From an uncultured Eubacterium sp. (GTDB taxonomy: Bacteria; Bacillota; Clostridia; Oscillospirales; Acutalibacteraceae): DNA of 7,874 bases. Positions within the stretch are counted from its first letter, which is position 1, and every line of letters starts with the position of its first letter. The notes below the pieces were generated by a model, which had not been told where the DNA came from, ran no database searches, and was given only the letters and a program-made list of their open reading frames with translations. Of this stretch, positions 1 to 7,039 are shown in pieces. Location of the stretch: positions 1 through 7,874 of the forward strand of contig CAMFQI010000040.1 of the NCBI GenBank assembly GCA_945980015.1, written 5' to 3'. A program made the position numbers and the translations under genes.

Positions 1-38
1 ACAACAATGAATATTATTGCGACAATCAAGTAATCCAT
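1..38 (-). CDS. N-terminus of a small hydrophobic (membrane) protein, cut by the window edge
   Basis: Only the first 12 codons and part of a 13th are present, starting at the ATG at 38-36 and reading MDYLIVAIIFIV then probably V. The start is supported by a strong Shine-Dalgarno sequence, AAGGGGG at 52-46, seven bases upstream, and by a consensus promoter further up. The residues after Asp2-Tyr3 are almost all hydrophobic, which suggests an N-terminal membrane helix or a signal peptide. The protein family cannot be identified from so few residues. It is the first gene of a new transcription unit, separated from the ECF gene by a terminator. Confidence 0.6.
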   Translation of the reverse strand, partial: MDYLIVAIIFIV

Positions 39-114
39 AGCAACACCCCCTTACACCTTTTACAAGGTCGGGGAAAGATTTAACCGCCTACCGTTATGGT
101 AGTTTTCCTTATCC
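39..114 (-). promoter_or_regulatory. Structured 5' leader that can sequester the ribosome binding site (candidate cis-regulatory RNA)
   Basis: This is the predicted untranslated leader between the consensus promoter and the ATG at 38. Three pairings are visible by eye. CTACC (102-98) pairs with GGTAG (92-88) around a five-base loop. ACCTT (68-64) pairs with AAGGT (59-55) around a four-base loop. CCCC (73-70) pairs with GGGG (50-47), enclosing the second hairpin and covering the Shine-Dalgarno. A fourth pairing, GGAAA (108-104) with TTTCC (76-72), would take two of the four anti-Shine-Dalgarno C residues. The open and closed forms are therefore mutually exclusive. I did not recognise a known riboswitch class; protein binding, an RNA thermometer or incidental folding remain possible. 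Confidence 0.4.
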
Positions 115-120
115 AAGTGA

Positions 121-149
121 ATTATACAAAATTCTATACACATTGTCAA
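121..149 (-). promoter_or_regulatory. Consensus sigma-A promoter for the gene at the left edge
   Basis: A perfect -35 TTGACA (149-144) and a perfect -10 TATAAT (126-121) are separated by exactly 17 bases. The start of transcription is expected near 114-115, giving a leader of roughly 76 bases. The -35 lies only seven bases beyond the terminator of the preceding ECF gene, so this is an independent transcription unit. Such a full-consensus core promoter implies strong basal initiation, so control, if any, probably acts through the leader. Confidence 0.85.
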
Positions 150-156
150 TATTCAC

Positions 157-190
157 AAAAAACAGCTTCTCGTTTAGGGAAGCTGTTTTT
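157..190 (-). terminator. Intrinsic terminator of the ECF S-component gene (symmetrical, potentially bidirectional)
   Basis: An inverted repeat starts five bases after the TAA stop of the ECF gene. Bases 177-190 pair with 158-171, with one G-T pair near the loop and a five-base loop (172-176). The core of the stem is AACAGCTTC against GAAGCTGTT, flanked by A runs on one side and T runs on the other. On the minus strand the hairpin ends in a run of T, as expected of a rho-independent terminator. The symmetry means it could also stop transcription on the plus strand, although no plus-strand gene was found. Confidence 0.9.
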
Positions 191-195
191 GTTGA

Positions 196-711
196 TTACA
201 GATATTTATGTATTTTGATTTGGTCGAGGATTTTGCCGACGATTGCGAAGATAACTGCCGAGCCGACTGCCTGAACAATCGAGAAAGGAACAGAGGTTAG
301 CGCACTCGGGAACGAATACATAATTCCCTCTGCAAGAAGATAGCCGAAAATTGTAATCAAGCCCGAAACGACTGTCATAATAAGCGTTGTGACATTAACG
401 ATTTTCGGAGATTTCTTTTTGTTATAAGCCGCAGTTGCAAGAATAAACGGAACAGCGTTAACCGCCTTGATTATCGCAGTTGCCACAGCCCATTGCGGCG
501 CTCCCGCCAAAACGTCTGCGAGCGCACCGCCGACAGCAGCCGCAAGAGCCGCCCACGGTCCCAAAATACATCCCGCAATATAAATCATACTGTCTCCGAA
601 ATGCAAATATCCACTGTTAATGCCTGTCGGAATTTTTATAAAAGCGGTGCACACGGTAATCAATGCCGCCATCAATCCCGTAAGGCAAATCTTTTTAACC
701 TTGTTTTTCAT
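196..711 (-). CDS. ECF transporter S component (substrate-binding membrane subunit)
   Basis: A 171-residue, very hydrophobic protein with about five or six predicted membrane segments (approximately residues 8-24, 40-62, 72-95, 106-126 and 140-160). The segment with GYLHFGDSMIYIAG (34-47) and GGALADVLAG (61-70), followed by APQWAVATAIIKAVNA, resembles the small S components of energy-coupling factor vitamin transporters (ECF riboflavin-type S-component family, PF07155-like). Such subunits bind a vitamin or precursor and dock on a shared EcfT-EcfA-EcfA' module, which is not encoded here. The substrate cannot be told from sequence. I chose the ATG at 711: GAGG lies nine bases upstream, whereas the in-frame ATG at 726 overlaps that site and has only weak purines before it. 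An upstream start would add five residues. Confidence 0.8.
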   Translation of the reverse strand: MKNKVKKICLTGLMAALITVCTAFIKIPTGINSGYLHFGDSMIYIAGCILGPWAALAAAVGGALADVLAGAPQWAVATAIIKAVNAVPFILATAAYNKKKSPKIVNVTTLIMTVVSGLITIFGYLLAEGIMYSFPSALTSVPFSIVQAVGSAVIFAIVGKILDQIKIHKYL

Positions 712-743
712 TATTTTGTACCTCATTTCTTTAATATGGGATT

Positions 744-749
744 ATTATA
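744..749 (-). promoter_or_regulatory. Probable -10 element for the ECF S-component gene
   Basis: A perfect TATAAT lies 32 bases upstream of the chosen ATG, which would give a leader of about 26 bases. There is no good -35 at the usual distance: the hexamer 17 bases upstream is all T (772-767), and TGGACA (764-759) is only nine bases away. The position in the 86-base gap after the PHP gene suits a separate promoter, but the box could be chance in AT-rich DNA. Nothing else convincing was seen in the gap. Confidence 0.45.
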
Positions 750-812
750 CAGTGTTTCTGTCCACTAAAAAAGATACAAAAATAATAATATTTTAAGGTA
801 CAGATAAGCACA

Positions 813-1478
813 TCAATACGTCTTAATCATTTCAAAATCCATTGATTTGAGCATATCAAGAAGGTCGGCGTTATTGCTAATCGGCTTTTTTGTTATTATT
901 CCGCCCCGTGCAAGCTGGCGCATAACGTGAAAATCGGAGCCGGAAACCATCAGCTTATTATTTTGCTTTGCCCAAGTCTCCGCCTTTTCGTTACATTCCC
1001 TGCTTGTTTTTCCGTTATAAATTTCAACGCCGTCGATAAAATCGGGATTGCAGCGGCGAATTCCCGTACGAAACGGATGAGCCTGATAAACGAGATAGCC
1101 CTCAGAATGCATAAGGCGATAAACCTTTTCCTCCCATATTGCCATAAGATTGCCCTGTTTTTTGAGCCAATCCTCCTCAACGCCGTATATGAGATAATCA
1201 TTCGCCGTGCCGTAATGACGAAGCTCAATCCCAAGCATTACGCTGAAATCCGACGGCGCAAGTCTTTTCATTTCTCTATACGACTGAAGATAAAAGTCAA
1301 TTTTTTTCTGCGGTGCAATCAAATTATGATTATACCACGTAAGCGGACTGTAATGGTCGGTCAGTACAATTCCCGAAAAGCCCTGCTCAAGATAGCTTTT
1401 TAGTATATTCCTCGGCGACACTCTGCCGCACTGCGACACGGGTCCGGTATGAGTATGCATTTCATATTTATATTCCAT
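813..1478 (-). CDS. PHP-domain metal-dependent phosphoesterase
   Basis: A 221-residue single-domain protein of the PHP (polymerase and histidinol phosphatase) superfamily, whose members hydrolyse phosphoesters with a cluster of two or three metal ions. The metal ligands are visible in order: H8 and H10 (MHTHT), D41-H42 (LTDHY), E85 (GIE), H134 (QAHP), E152 (VEIYN), and D182 and H184 (GSDFH). The full set suggests an active enzyme. Its substrate is unknown; relatives include RNase AM-like, histidinol-phosphatase-like and nucleotide phosphatases. No signal peptide is seen, so it is probably cytoplasmic. The chosen ATG overlaps the recG stop (TGATG), with AAAGGA about 11 bases upstream. An in-frame ATG at 1520 lies inside recG and would add 14 residues before the conserved start of the domain, so it is unlikely. 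Confidence 0.85.
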   Translation of the reverse strand: MEYKYEMHTHTGPVSQCGRVSPRNILKSYLEQGFSGIVLTDHYSPLTWYNHNLIAPQKKIDFYLQSYREMKRLAPSDFSVMLGIELRHYGTANDYLIYGVEEDWLKKQGNLMAIWEEKVYRLMHSEGYLVYQAHPFRTGIRRCNPDFIDGVEIYNGKTSRECNEKAETWAKQNNKLMVSGSDFHVMRQLARGGIITKKPISNNADLLDMLKSMDFEMIKTY

Positions 1479-3496
1479 CAGTAATCTGTCCTTTTGAACA
1501 TTTCGTTTATTTTGTCGCACAAAAGCGGATAGCCGTCAAGACGTCTGTCAGCCATGAGCATTTCCTCGGCACATTTCCTGCATAAATTGAGCGTTTGAAT
1601 ATCCTCAACCATATCGGCAATCTTAAGATTCGGAAGACCATGTTGTTTTTTGCCGAAAAAGTCACCGGGTCCTCTTGTTTTCAAATCGTATTCGGCAATC
1701 TTAAAGCCGTTTGAGGTTGATTTCATAACGCCGAGACGTTCCTTAGTCTGCTCACTTTGATTATCGCTGACTAATATACAATAGCTTTTTTCTTTTCCCC
1801 TACCTACTCGTCCACGAAGCTGGTGAAGCTGTGAAAGTCCGAAGCGGTCGGCGTTTTCAATAAGCATTATGGTAGCATTAGGCACGTCAACGCCAACCTC
1901 GATAACGGTCGTTGAAACGAGAATTTGAATTTCGCCGCTTGCAAAACGGTGCATAATCTCGTCCTTTTGCTTAGGCTTCATTTTGCCGTGAAGAAGTCCG
2001 AGCGAATAATCGGAAAACTCGTTTTCACAAAGAGCCTTTGCATATTCCTCGGCAGCTAAAAGCTCACTTTCGCCCTCGTCAATAAGCGGGCAAACAATAT
2101 ATGCCTGTCTGCCGTTATCAAGCGCTTTTTTGATAAATCTGTATATTCGCTCGTGATAGGACGAATTTACATAATCTGTGCGAATTTCCTGTCTGTTCGG
2201 CGGAAGCTCGTCTAGTACACTGATATCAAGCTCGCCGTATATAATAAGTCCGAGCGTTCTCGGTATCGGCGTTGCCGACATAACGAGTAGATGCGGGTGG
2301 TCGCCCTTCATTGCCAAATCGGCACGTTGTTCAACGCCGAAGCGGTGTTGCTCGTCGGTACAAACCAAGCCTAAATTTGCAAATTCAACATCGTTTTGAA
2401 TAAGCGCATGAGTTCCTATAATAAAATCAATTTCACCGTCAATAAGCTGTGACTTGATTTTCTTTTTTTCGCTTGCCTTTGTTGAGCCGGTCAGCAAAGC
2501 AAGTCTGATAGGCGTGCCGTCGAAAAGCCTTTTGAAGCTTTCGTAATGCTGACAGGCAAGTATTTCGGTCGGTGCCATCATAGCCGCCTGATAGCCATTT
2601 TTAATTACGGTATGAATAACCGCACCGGCAACGGCTGTTTTACCCGAGCCGACGTCTCCCTGAATAAGCCTGTTCATTGTATGGGGCGAACGCATATCGC
2701 AAAGACAATCATTTATACACCTTTTCTGTGCGTGCGTGGGTTCAAACGGCAAAAGCGAATAAAATTCGTCGGTATAATCCGTATTAACCAAATGATTGTT
2801 TTTCTCACTTCTCTTGCCCTTCAGAAGCATAAGGCCTAATTGCAAAGTGAGAAGCTCCTCGAAGATAAGACGTTTTCTTGCAGTCTCAATATTTTCGCTA
2901 CACGACGGAAAATGAATTTCCTTAAGTGCAAAATCGAGCGTGCAAAGGTCGTATTTTTTGCGCAGTTCATCGTTTAACGTATCCTCAAAAACGCCGATTT
3001 TGTCAAATGCTCCTCGCACCGCCTTTGCAATAGCCTTTGAATTAAGATTTTGAGTAGCGGGATAAATCGGATGAATAGCCATACCCGTTTTTATGCTCTC
3101 GATTTGAGGCGAGGACATATTAGCGTCTGTAAAACGCTTTTCCACCTTGCCGTAAAGTATGTATTCATCATAGGTACGAAGCGATTTTGCAAGATATTCG
3201 TTATTAAAAATCGTTACGTGAATAACCGTTTCGCCGTCGGAGAAATTACATTTATAAAGCGTTAAGCCCTTTCGTATTCTGTTTTCACGAACAGGCGTAA
3301 TCATCGTTGCACGAATTGAAACCGCTTGGTCGGTCGGCGCATCAACAACGCTCACGGTACTGCTTTGGTCAAGATACTTTCTCGGATAGTAATGAACAAG
3401 ATTTTCCAATGAGTAAACGCCCAGCTTATTAAAAAGCCGGGCTTTCTTTTCTCCAACACCTTTTACGAACTGAATATCATATTCGCTTAGCTTCAT
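1478..3496 (-). CDS. recG: ATP-dependent DNA helicase RecG
   Basis: A 672-residue superfamily 2 helicase, close to the usual 680-690 of RecG. RecG remodels stalled replication forks and migrates branched DNA. The N-terminal wedge/OB-fold region covers about residues 1-230. The first helicase lobe holds Walker A GDVGSGKT (280-287), DEQH (381-384) and SATPIPRT (407-414). The second holds STTVIEVGVDVP (528-539) and QLRGRVGRG (559-567). The C-terminal translocation (TRG) motif follows at about 604-620, TRGPGDFFGKKQHG, where the common GTRQ is GKKQ. Its ATG directly abuts the TAA of the upstream fakA-like gene with no gap, and the ribosome site GGTGGAG lies inside the end of that gene. Its TGA overlaps the ATG of the PHP gene. 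All helicase motifs are intact. Confidence 0.97.
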   Translation of the reverse strand: MKLSEYDIQFVKGVGEKKARLFNKLGVYSLENLVHYYPRKYLDQSSTVSVVDAPTDQAVSIRATMITPVRENRIRKGLTLYKCNFSDGETVIHVTIFNNEYLAKSLRTYDEYILYGKVEKRFTDANMSSPQIESIKTGMAIHPIYPATQNLNSKAIAKAVRGAFDKIGVFEDTLNDELRKKYDLCTLDFALKEIHFPSCSENIETARKRLIFEELLTLQLGLMLLKGKRSEKNNHLVNTDYTDEFYSLLPFEPTHAQKRCINDCLCDMRSPHTMNRLIQGDVGSGKTAVAGAVIHTVIKNGYQAAMMAPTEILACQHYESFKRLFDGTPIRLALLTGSTKASEKKKIKSQLIDGEIDFIIGTHALIQNDVEFANLGLVCTDEQHRFGVEQRADLAMKGDHPHLLVMSATPIPRTLGLIIYGELDISVLDELPPNRQEIRTDYVNSSYHERIYRFIKKALDNGRQAYIVCPLIDEGESELLAAEEYAKALCENEFSDYSLGLLHGKMKPKQKDEIMHRFASGEIQILVSTTVIEVGVDVPNATIMLIENADRFGLSQLHQLRGRVGRGKEKSYCILVSDNQSEQTKERLGVMKSTSNGFKIAEYDLKTRGPGDFFGKKQHGLPNLKIADMVEDIQTLNLCRKCAEEMLMADRRLDGYPLLCDKINEMFKRTDY

Positions 3497-5131
3497 TTAC
3501 TCCACCGAAATAATATAATAGTAAACAGGCTGACCGCCGTTGACAACGCTGATTTCAGCCGAGTCGCCGAGCTTTTCGCCGAGCATTGCCTCAAGTCTTG
3601 AAGCGTCGTCCTCGGTCATACCCTCTCCGTATATAACGGTAACAAGACTGTTTTCGTCGGGATTGAACATTTCACAGCAGGAGTCAAGAGCAATTTGCTC
3701 CTTATCCTCGCCTATGAATTTTATTGCGCCGTTACAAAGTCCCATAATCTGTCCCTTTTGTATCGGCTTTCCATCGACCTCACTGTCACGAGCGGCAAAG
3801 GTTACGCTTGCCGTTTGGGTTTTGAGTGCGGCCTGCATCATATTCTCTGCATTCGTCTGAGCTTCCTCGGATTCGTCAAAGGTCAGCATAGCCGCAACAC
3901 CCTGCGGAATCGTCTTTGTTTCAAGCACGACAACCTCTCTGTCCTTGATTTCATCACGAGCCATTTGAGCCGCCATAATAATATTTTTGTTGTTAGGAAG
4001 AACGAAAACGGTTTTTGCGCCAACGCTTAAAACAGCTCTTGAAATATCATCGGTTGACGGATTCATAGTCTGTCCGCCGCTAACCACGACATCTGCTCCC
4101 AAATCGGAGAAAAGCTCCGTCAATCCGTCGCCTGCGCAAACACATACAAAGCCGTAATCCTTTTCGGGCTCGGCAGGTGCGCTTCCCCCTTTTTCAACTT
4201 CCTCCTGCTTTTCGGGAGCTTTCATATTAACAATCGAAAGGTCGTACATTTCGCCGTATTTTGCACCTGTTGTCAAAACAGTACCCGGTGCGTCTGTTTT
4301 CACCTTTACAGAAATAACGCCCTTGTCCTCGCTGACCTTTACGCCGTCGCCGAGTGCCTCCAAATAAGCACGAAGCTTTTCGATACTGCTTTCCTTTGCA
4401 CCGTTTTTCTTGTGAATAACAAGCTCAACGGCATAGTTGTATTTTAGATTTTCCTGTGAAGACTGTGTCTTGCCGTCGGTTTCATCCGCAAGTGCTTCGT
4501 CACCTATCGGACGGATAATTACATCATTTCCGATAACGCTTTCCATACCCTTAAGTATGAGCAAAAATCCCTGACCGCCTGCGTCAACAACGCCCGCCTT
4601 TTTCAGCACGGGGAGTAAATCAGGCGTAGAGGCAAGCGCTTCCTTCGCCGCTTCAAGTGCGGCAACGCAGACCTCGATAGGCTCGTCGTTAATCTCTGCC
4701 ATCTTCTCAGCCGCCTCCGCCGCACATCTTACAACAGTAAGAATTGTGCCCTCGGTAGGCTTCATAACTGCCTTATAAGCCGCGTCGCTTCCTGCACGAA
4801 ACGCCCTTGCGATATCCTTGCCGCCTGCGGCATCCAAGCCCTTGAACGCCTTTGAAAAGCCACGGAAAATAAGCGAAAGAATAACGCCCGAGTTACCTCT
4901 TGCACCTCTCAAAAGTCCCGAAGCAACCTTTTTCGACACCTCGCCTATCGTTACATCGTCGCTTAAATTCTTTATATCCTCTGCCGCAGAAGCAATAGTC
5001 ATCGACATATTTGTTCCCGTATCGCCGTCGGGCACCGGGAAAATATTCAAAGCGTCAACCGCCTGTCTGCTGTTTGCAATATTGTTCGCACCGGAGATTA
5101 CACCGTCACGAAACATTCTTCCTGTAATCAT
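3497..5131 (-). CDS. fakA: DAK2-domain fatty acid kinase subunit (FakA/YloV-like)
   Basis: A 544-residue protein with the three-part FakA/YloV layout. The N-terminal DAK2 kinase domain (about 1-200) carries FPVPDGDTGTN (31-41, with D35 and D37 as likely Mg-ATP ligands), GARGNSG (76-82) and DAGGQG (183-188). A middle domain spans about 228-305. The C-terminal domain (about 325-544) has SGGQTMNPS (351-359), LPNNKN (378-383) and ETKTIPQG (404-411). FakA phosphorylates fatty acids held by a FakB (DegV-family) partner, feeding exogenous fatty acids into phospholipid synthesis; no fakB is in the window. The middle domain lacks Cys and His residues common in relatives (see findings). GGAGG lies 13 bases before the ATG, a long spacing, but the N-terminus aligns with the family as I know it. 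It follows the Asp23 gene by 20 bases. Confidence 0.92.
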   Translation of the reverse strand: MITGRMFRDGVISGANNIANSRQAVDALNIFPVPDGDTGTNMSMTIASAAEDIKNLSDDVTIGEVSKKVASGLLRGARGNSGVILSLIFRGFSKAFKGLDAAGGKDIARAFRAGSDAAYKAVMKPTEGTILTVVRCAAEAAEKMAEINDEPIEVCVAALEAAKEALASTPDLLPVLKKAGVVDAGGQGFLLILKGMESVIGNDVIIRPIGDEALADETDGKTQSSQENLKYNYAVELVIHKKNGAKESSIEKLRAYLEALGDGVKVSEDKGVISVKVKTDAPGTVLTTGAKYGEMYDLSIVNMKAPEKQEEVEKGGSAPAEPEKDYGFVCVCAGDGLTELFSDLGADVVVSGGQTMNPSTDDISRAVLSVGAKTVFVLPNNKNIIMAAQMARDEIKDREVVVLETKTIPQGVAAMLTFDESEEAQTNAENMMQAALKTQTASVTFAARDSEVDGKPIQKGQIMGLCNGAIKFIGEDKEQIALDSCCEMFNPDENSLVTVIYGEGMTEDDASRLEAMLGEKLGDSAEISVVNGGQPVYYYIISVE

Positions 5132-5151
5132 AATATTTCCAATTCCTCCGG

Positions 5152-5529
5152 TTAGTTAATACTGTCAATTCCCTCAATATGCACATTTACCTCAGACACC
5201 TTAAGATCGGTTGCACTTTCGATTGTATAGCGTACCTTATTGACAATACTGTCGGCAATCGCATTGATATTTACGCCGTAGGAAACGGCAATGGAGAGAT
5301 CAACAACAAGTGCGCCGTTTACACTTTTTATAACAACGCCCTGATTTGAGTTGTCAAGCTCCGAGGCTCTTTCAACACGGTTAATGATAGCCGACTTAAT
5401 ACTCTGCACAGGATTTGAGTTTACCATTCTTGTAACACCAAAGCAGCTTTGTGCGGCATTGCCCACTAATTTTGCAAAATAGCTGTTGGTTATTTCTATA
5501 TAACCGTTTTGGTTTTCATATTTAATCAT
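5152..5529 (-). CDS. Asp23/Gls24 family protein (YloU-like)
   Basis: A 125-residue protein of the Asp23/Gls24 (DUF322, PF03780) family, close to the usual size. Conserved features are the opening NGYIEITNSYFAKLVGNAA (9-27), a glycine and valine after it (GV, 31-32), the central VNGALVVDLSIAVSYGVNI and the tail KVSEVNVHIEGI. Members are small soluble proteins linked to the cell envelope and to alkaline or envelope stress; their biochemical role is unclear. Sitting directly upstream of the DAK2 gene is the classic yloU-yloV order, which supports the call. AGGAGG lies six bases before the ATG, one of the strongest ribosome sites here. It follows the lipoprotein gene by 22 bases, with no promoter or terminator in the gap. 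Confidence 0.92.
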   Translation of the reverse strand: MIKYENQNGYIEITNSYFAKLVGNAAQSCFGVTRMVNSNPVQSIKSAIINRVERASELDNSNQGVVIKSVNGALVVDLSIAVSYGVNINAIADSIVNKVRYTIESATDLKVSEVNVHIEGIDSIN

Positions 5530-5551
5530 ACATTACCTCCTGTTGAACGAA

Positions 5552-7039
5552 TTAATTATAATACCAATCTTGAATATTTGAAAAATAATTTCCGAAGTAT
5601 CCCTGCATATCTCCGCGCATTGCCTTTGAGTAGCAAATAACGGCGTCACGGTAGAGTATCGGAATAAATGGCATATCGGCCGAAAAAGAAAGCGTGAATT
5701 TTCCTATCTCGGCGTCACCGCTCAAAAAATTATTATATGTGACGGCGGCAGAGCACTCTTGGTCAATGCCGTAGCTCGTGCTTGCGCCCTCGGTGAAAAA
5801 GCCGGTAAGCCGCATATCAAGAGGAAGCTTCGTTTCGCCGATATAAAGGTCAAAGTTCTCGTCCTCAAGTGCCTGAATATAGTCCTCATCCGACATCGTT
5901 TTTATGCCGACATAAAATCCGACAGCCTCAAGCTGTTGCTTAATAAGTGTTGCGGCAGATTTTCTGTTTGTATTTTCATTAACGAGAATACTAATTGACC
6001 TGCCCGACACTCCGCTTTGAGATATTGCCTGCTTTGCGGCTGCTGTGTCGGCTGACGACTGAAACATCTGCGTTTCTCTGCCGAGGCTTGAGCTCGGATG
6101 ATAAATTGAAGTTGCCGCTTTTGCGTATCCCTGATATGCGCTTTTTACGACAGTCGCTCTGTCAAGCGCAAGCGATATTGCACGGCGTATATCTGCGTTT
6201 GAGGTAATGCCTCTTTTTGAATTAACGCCGAGATAAACAAGATTATTTTGGCTTACCTTCTTTTTGCTGCATTTTAGCCTTGAAATTTCGTCGGTTGCCG
6301 CATCACGATAGGCATAGCTTATATTTCCGATATTAAGGGCGTTATTTATTGAATCGGTCGCCGGAACATTCACGAGCTGAATTTTTGTAAATCTCGGAGT
6401 AAATTCCTCACGGTAAAGAGGATTAACCTCAACATAAAGCTTTCCGTCGCCCTCGGTAAAGGCATATCTTCCGCTTCCTATCGGAAACTTACTGTCTCCC
6501 TGATTTGACCTTGCGATATAAAACGTCAGCAGTCTGTGAGCATATTTGTCGGGATAATTCAAATCAAAGGCAATTTCGGTTGCACTCAACACTCTTGCAT
6601 TTCGTATCGGTTCAAGTGAGCTTTGCCAATACGATGATTTCTTTGCAAGATAAAACGCTTCAACAACGCTTTCGGCATCGAGCACGCTTTCATCCGAAAA
6701 TTTCAGACCGCTTATTATCGTTACATTCAGCGTAGTAGGGTCGGAATATGAATAGGAGGTTGCGATTTCGGGTTGAACATCAAGCTCCTCGTCTATTCTA
6801 AACAGTGATTCAAACACTAAATCCTGAACAATATGGTTATTCAGCGAGTCGGACTCATACGGCGAAAGCGAGTCGGATTGAGTATAGCTCAGCTTAAAGC
6901 CGGTTGTATCGGTGACGATTTGAGCCGACTGCTCATTTATTATCGGGCGTTGACTTTGTACGTTTTCCTTACTGCAGGCGCACATAGCTGCGGCAATAAT
7001 GACAAACGAGCAAAGCACGGCGATTATTCTTTTCGTCAT
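5552..7039 (-). CDS. ABC-type oligopeptide/nickel-family substrate-binding lipoprotein (SBP_bac_5), orphan
   Basis: A 495-residue extracytoplasmic binding protein. The N-terminus has basic residues (K3, R4), a hydrophobic core (5-19) and a lipobox-like MCAC, so lipidation is most likely at C22; C20 makes the site slightly atypical. The mature part matches the SBP_bac_5 pattern: LVFESLFRID (74-83), GLKFSDESVLDAESVVEAF (111-129), PIGSGRYAF (186-194), VYLGVNS (268-274), then ADIRRAISLALDR (282-294) with HPSS (314-317), and a C-terminal FIPILYRDAVICYSK. Such proteins deliver peptides, nickel or opines to a permease, but no permease or ATPase gene is in the window. The start overlaps the ymdB stop by four bases (ATGA), with AAAGG about eight bases upstream. 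The family call is firm; the ligand is unknown. Confidence 0.88.
   Translation of the reverse strand: MTKRIIAVLCSFVIIAAAMCACSKENVQSQRPIINEQSAQIVTDTTGFKLSYTQSDSLSPYESDSLNNHIVQDLVFESLFRIDEELDVQPEIATSYSYSDPTTLNVTIISGLKFSDESVLDAESVVEAFYLAKKSSYWQSSLEPIRNARVLSATEIAFDLNYPDKYAHRLLTFYIARSNQGDSKFPIGSGRYAFTEGDGKLYVEVNPLYREEFTPRFTKIQLVNVPATDSINNALNIGNISYAYRDAATDEISRLKCSKKKVSQNNLVYLGVNSKRGITSNADIRRAISLALDRATVVKSAYQGYAKAATSIYHPSSSLGRETQMFQSSADTAAAKQAISQSGVSGRSISILVNENTNRKSAATLIKQQLEAVGFYVGIKTMSDEDYIQALEDENFDLYIGETKLPLDMRLTGFFTEGASTSYGIDQECSAAVTYNNFLSGDAEIGKFTLSFSADMPFIPILYRDAVICYSKAMRGDMQGYFGNYFSNIQDWYYN

Noticed and set aside
39..114. A known vitamin riboswitch (TPP, FMN, cobalamin) or preQ1, fluoride or guanidine riboswitch in the leader
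   Set aside because: None of the conserved core motifs I know for these classes could be matched; the leader is left as unclassified.
759..764. TGGACA as the -35 of the ECF promoter
   Set aside because: It is only nine bases from the TATAAT at 744-749, too close for sigma-A spacing.
779..794. Possible terminator after the PHP gene: TATTTT/AAAATA hairpin followed by T-rich sequence
   Set aside because: The stem is six A-T pairs only, too weak for a confident terminator, and it sits in generally AT-rich intergenic DNA.
744..812. A vitamin riboswitch ahead of the ECF S component that would reveal its substrate
   Set aside because: The predicted leader is only about 26 bases and the whole gap is 86 bases, with no recognisable aptamer motif.
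927..1403. A 158-codon plus-strand open frame opposite the PHP gene
   Set aside because: It lies antisense to a gene with a full set of metal ligands and shows no recognisable family features.
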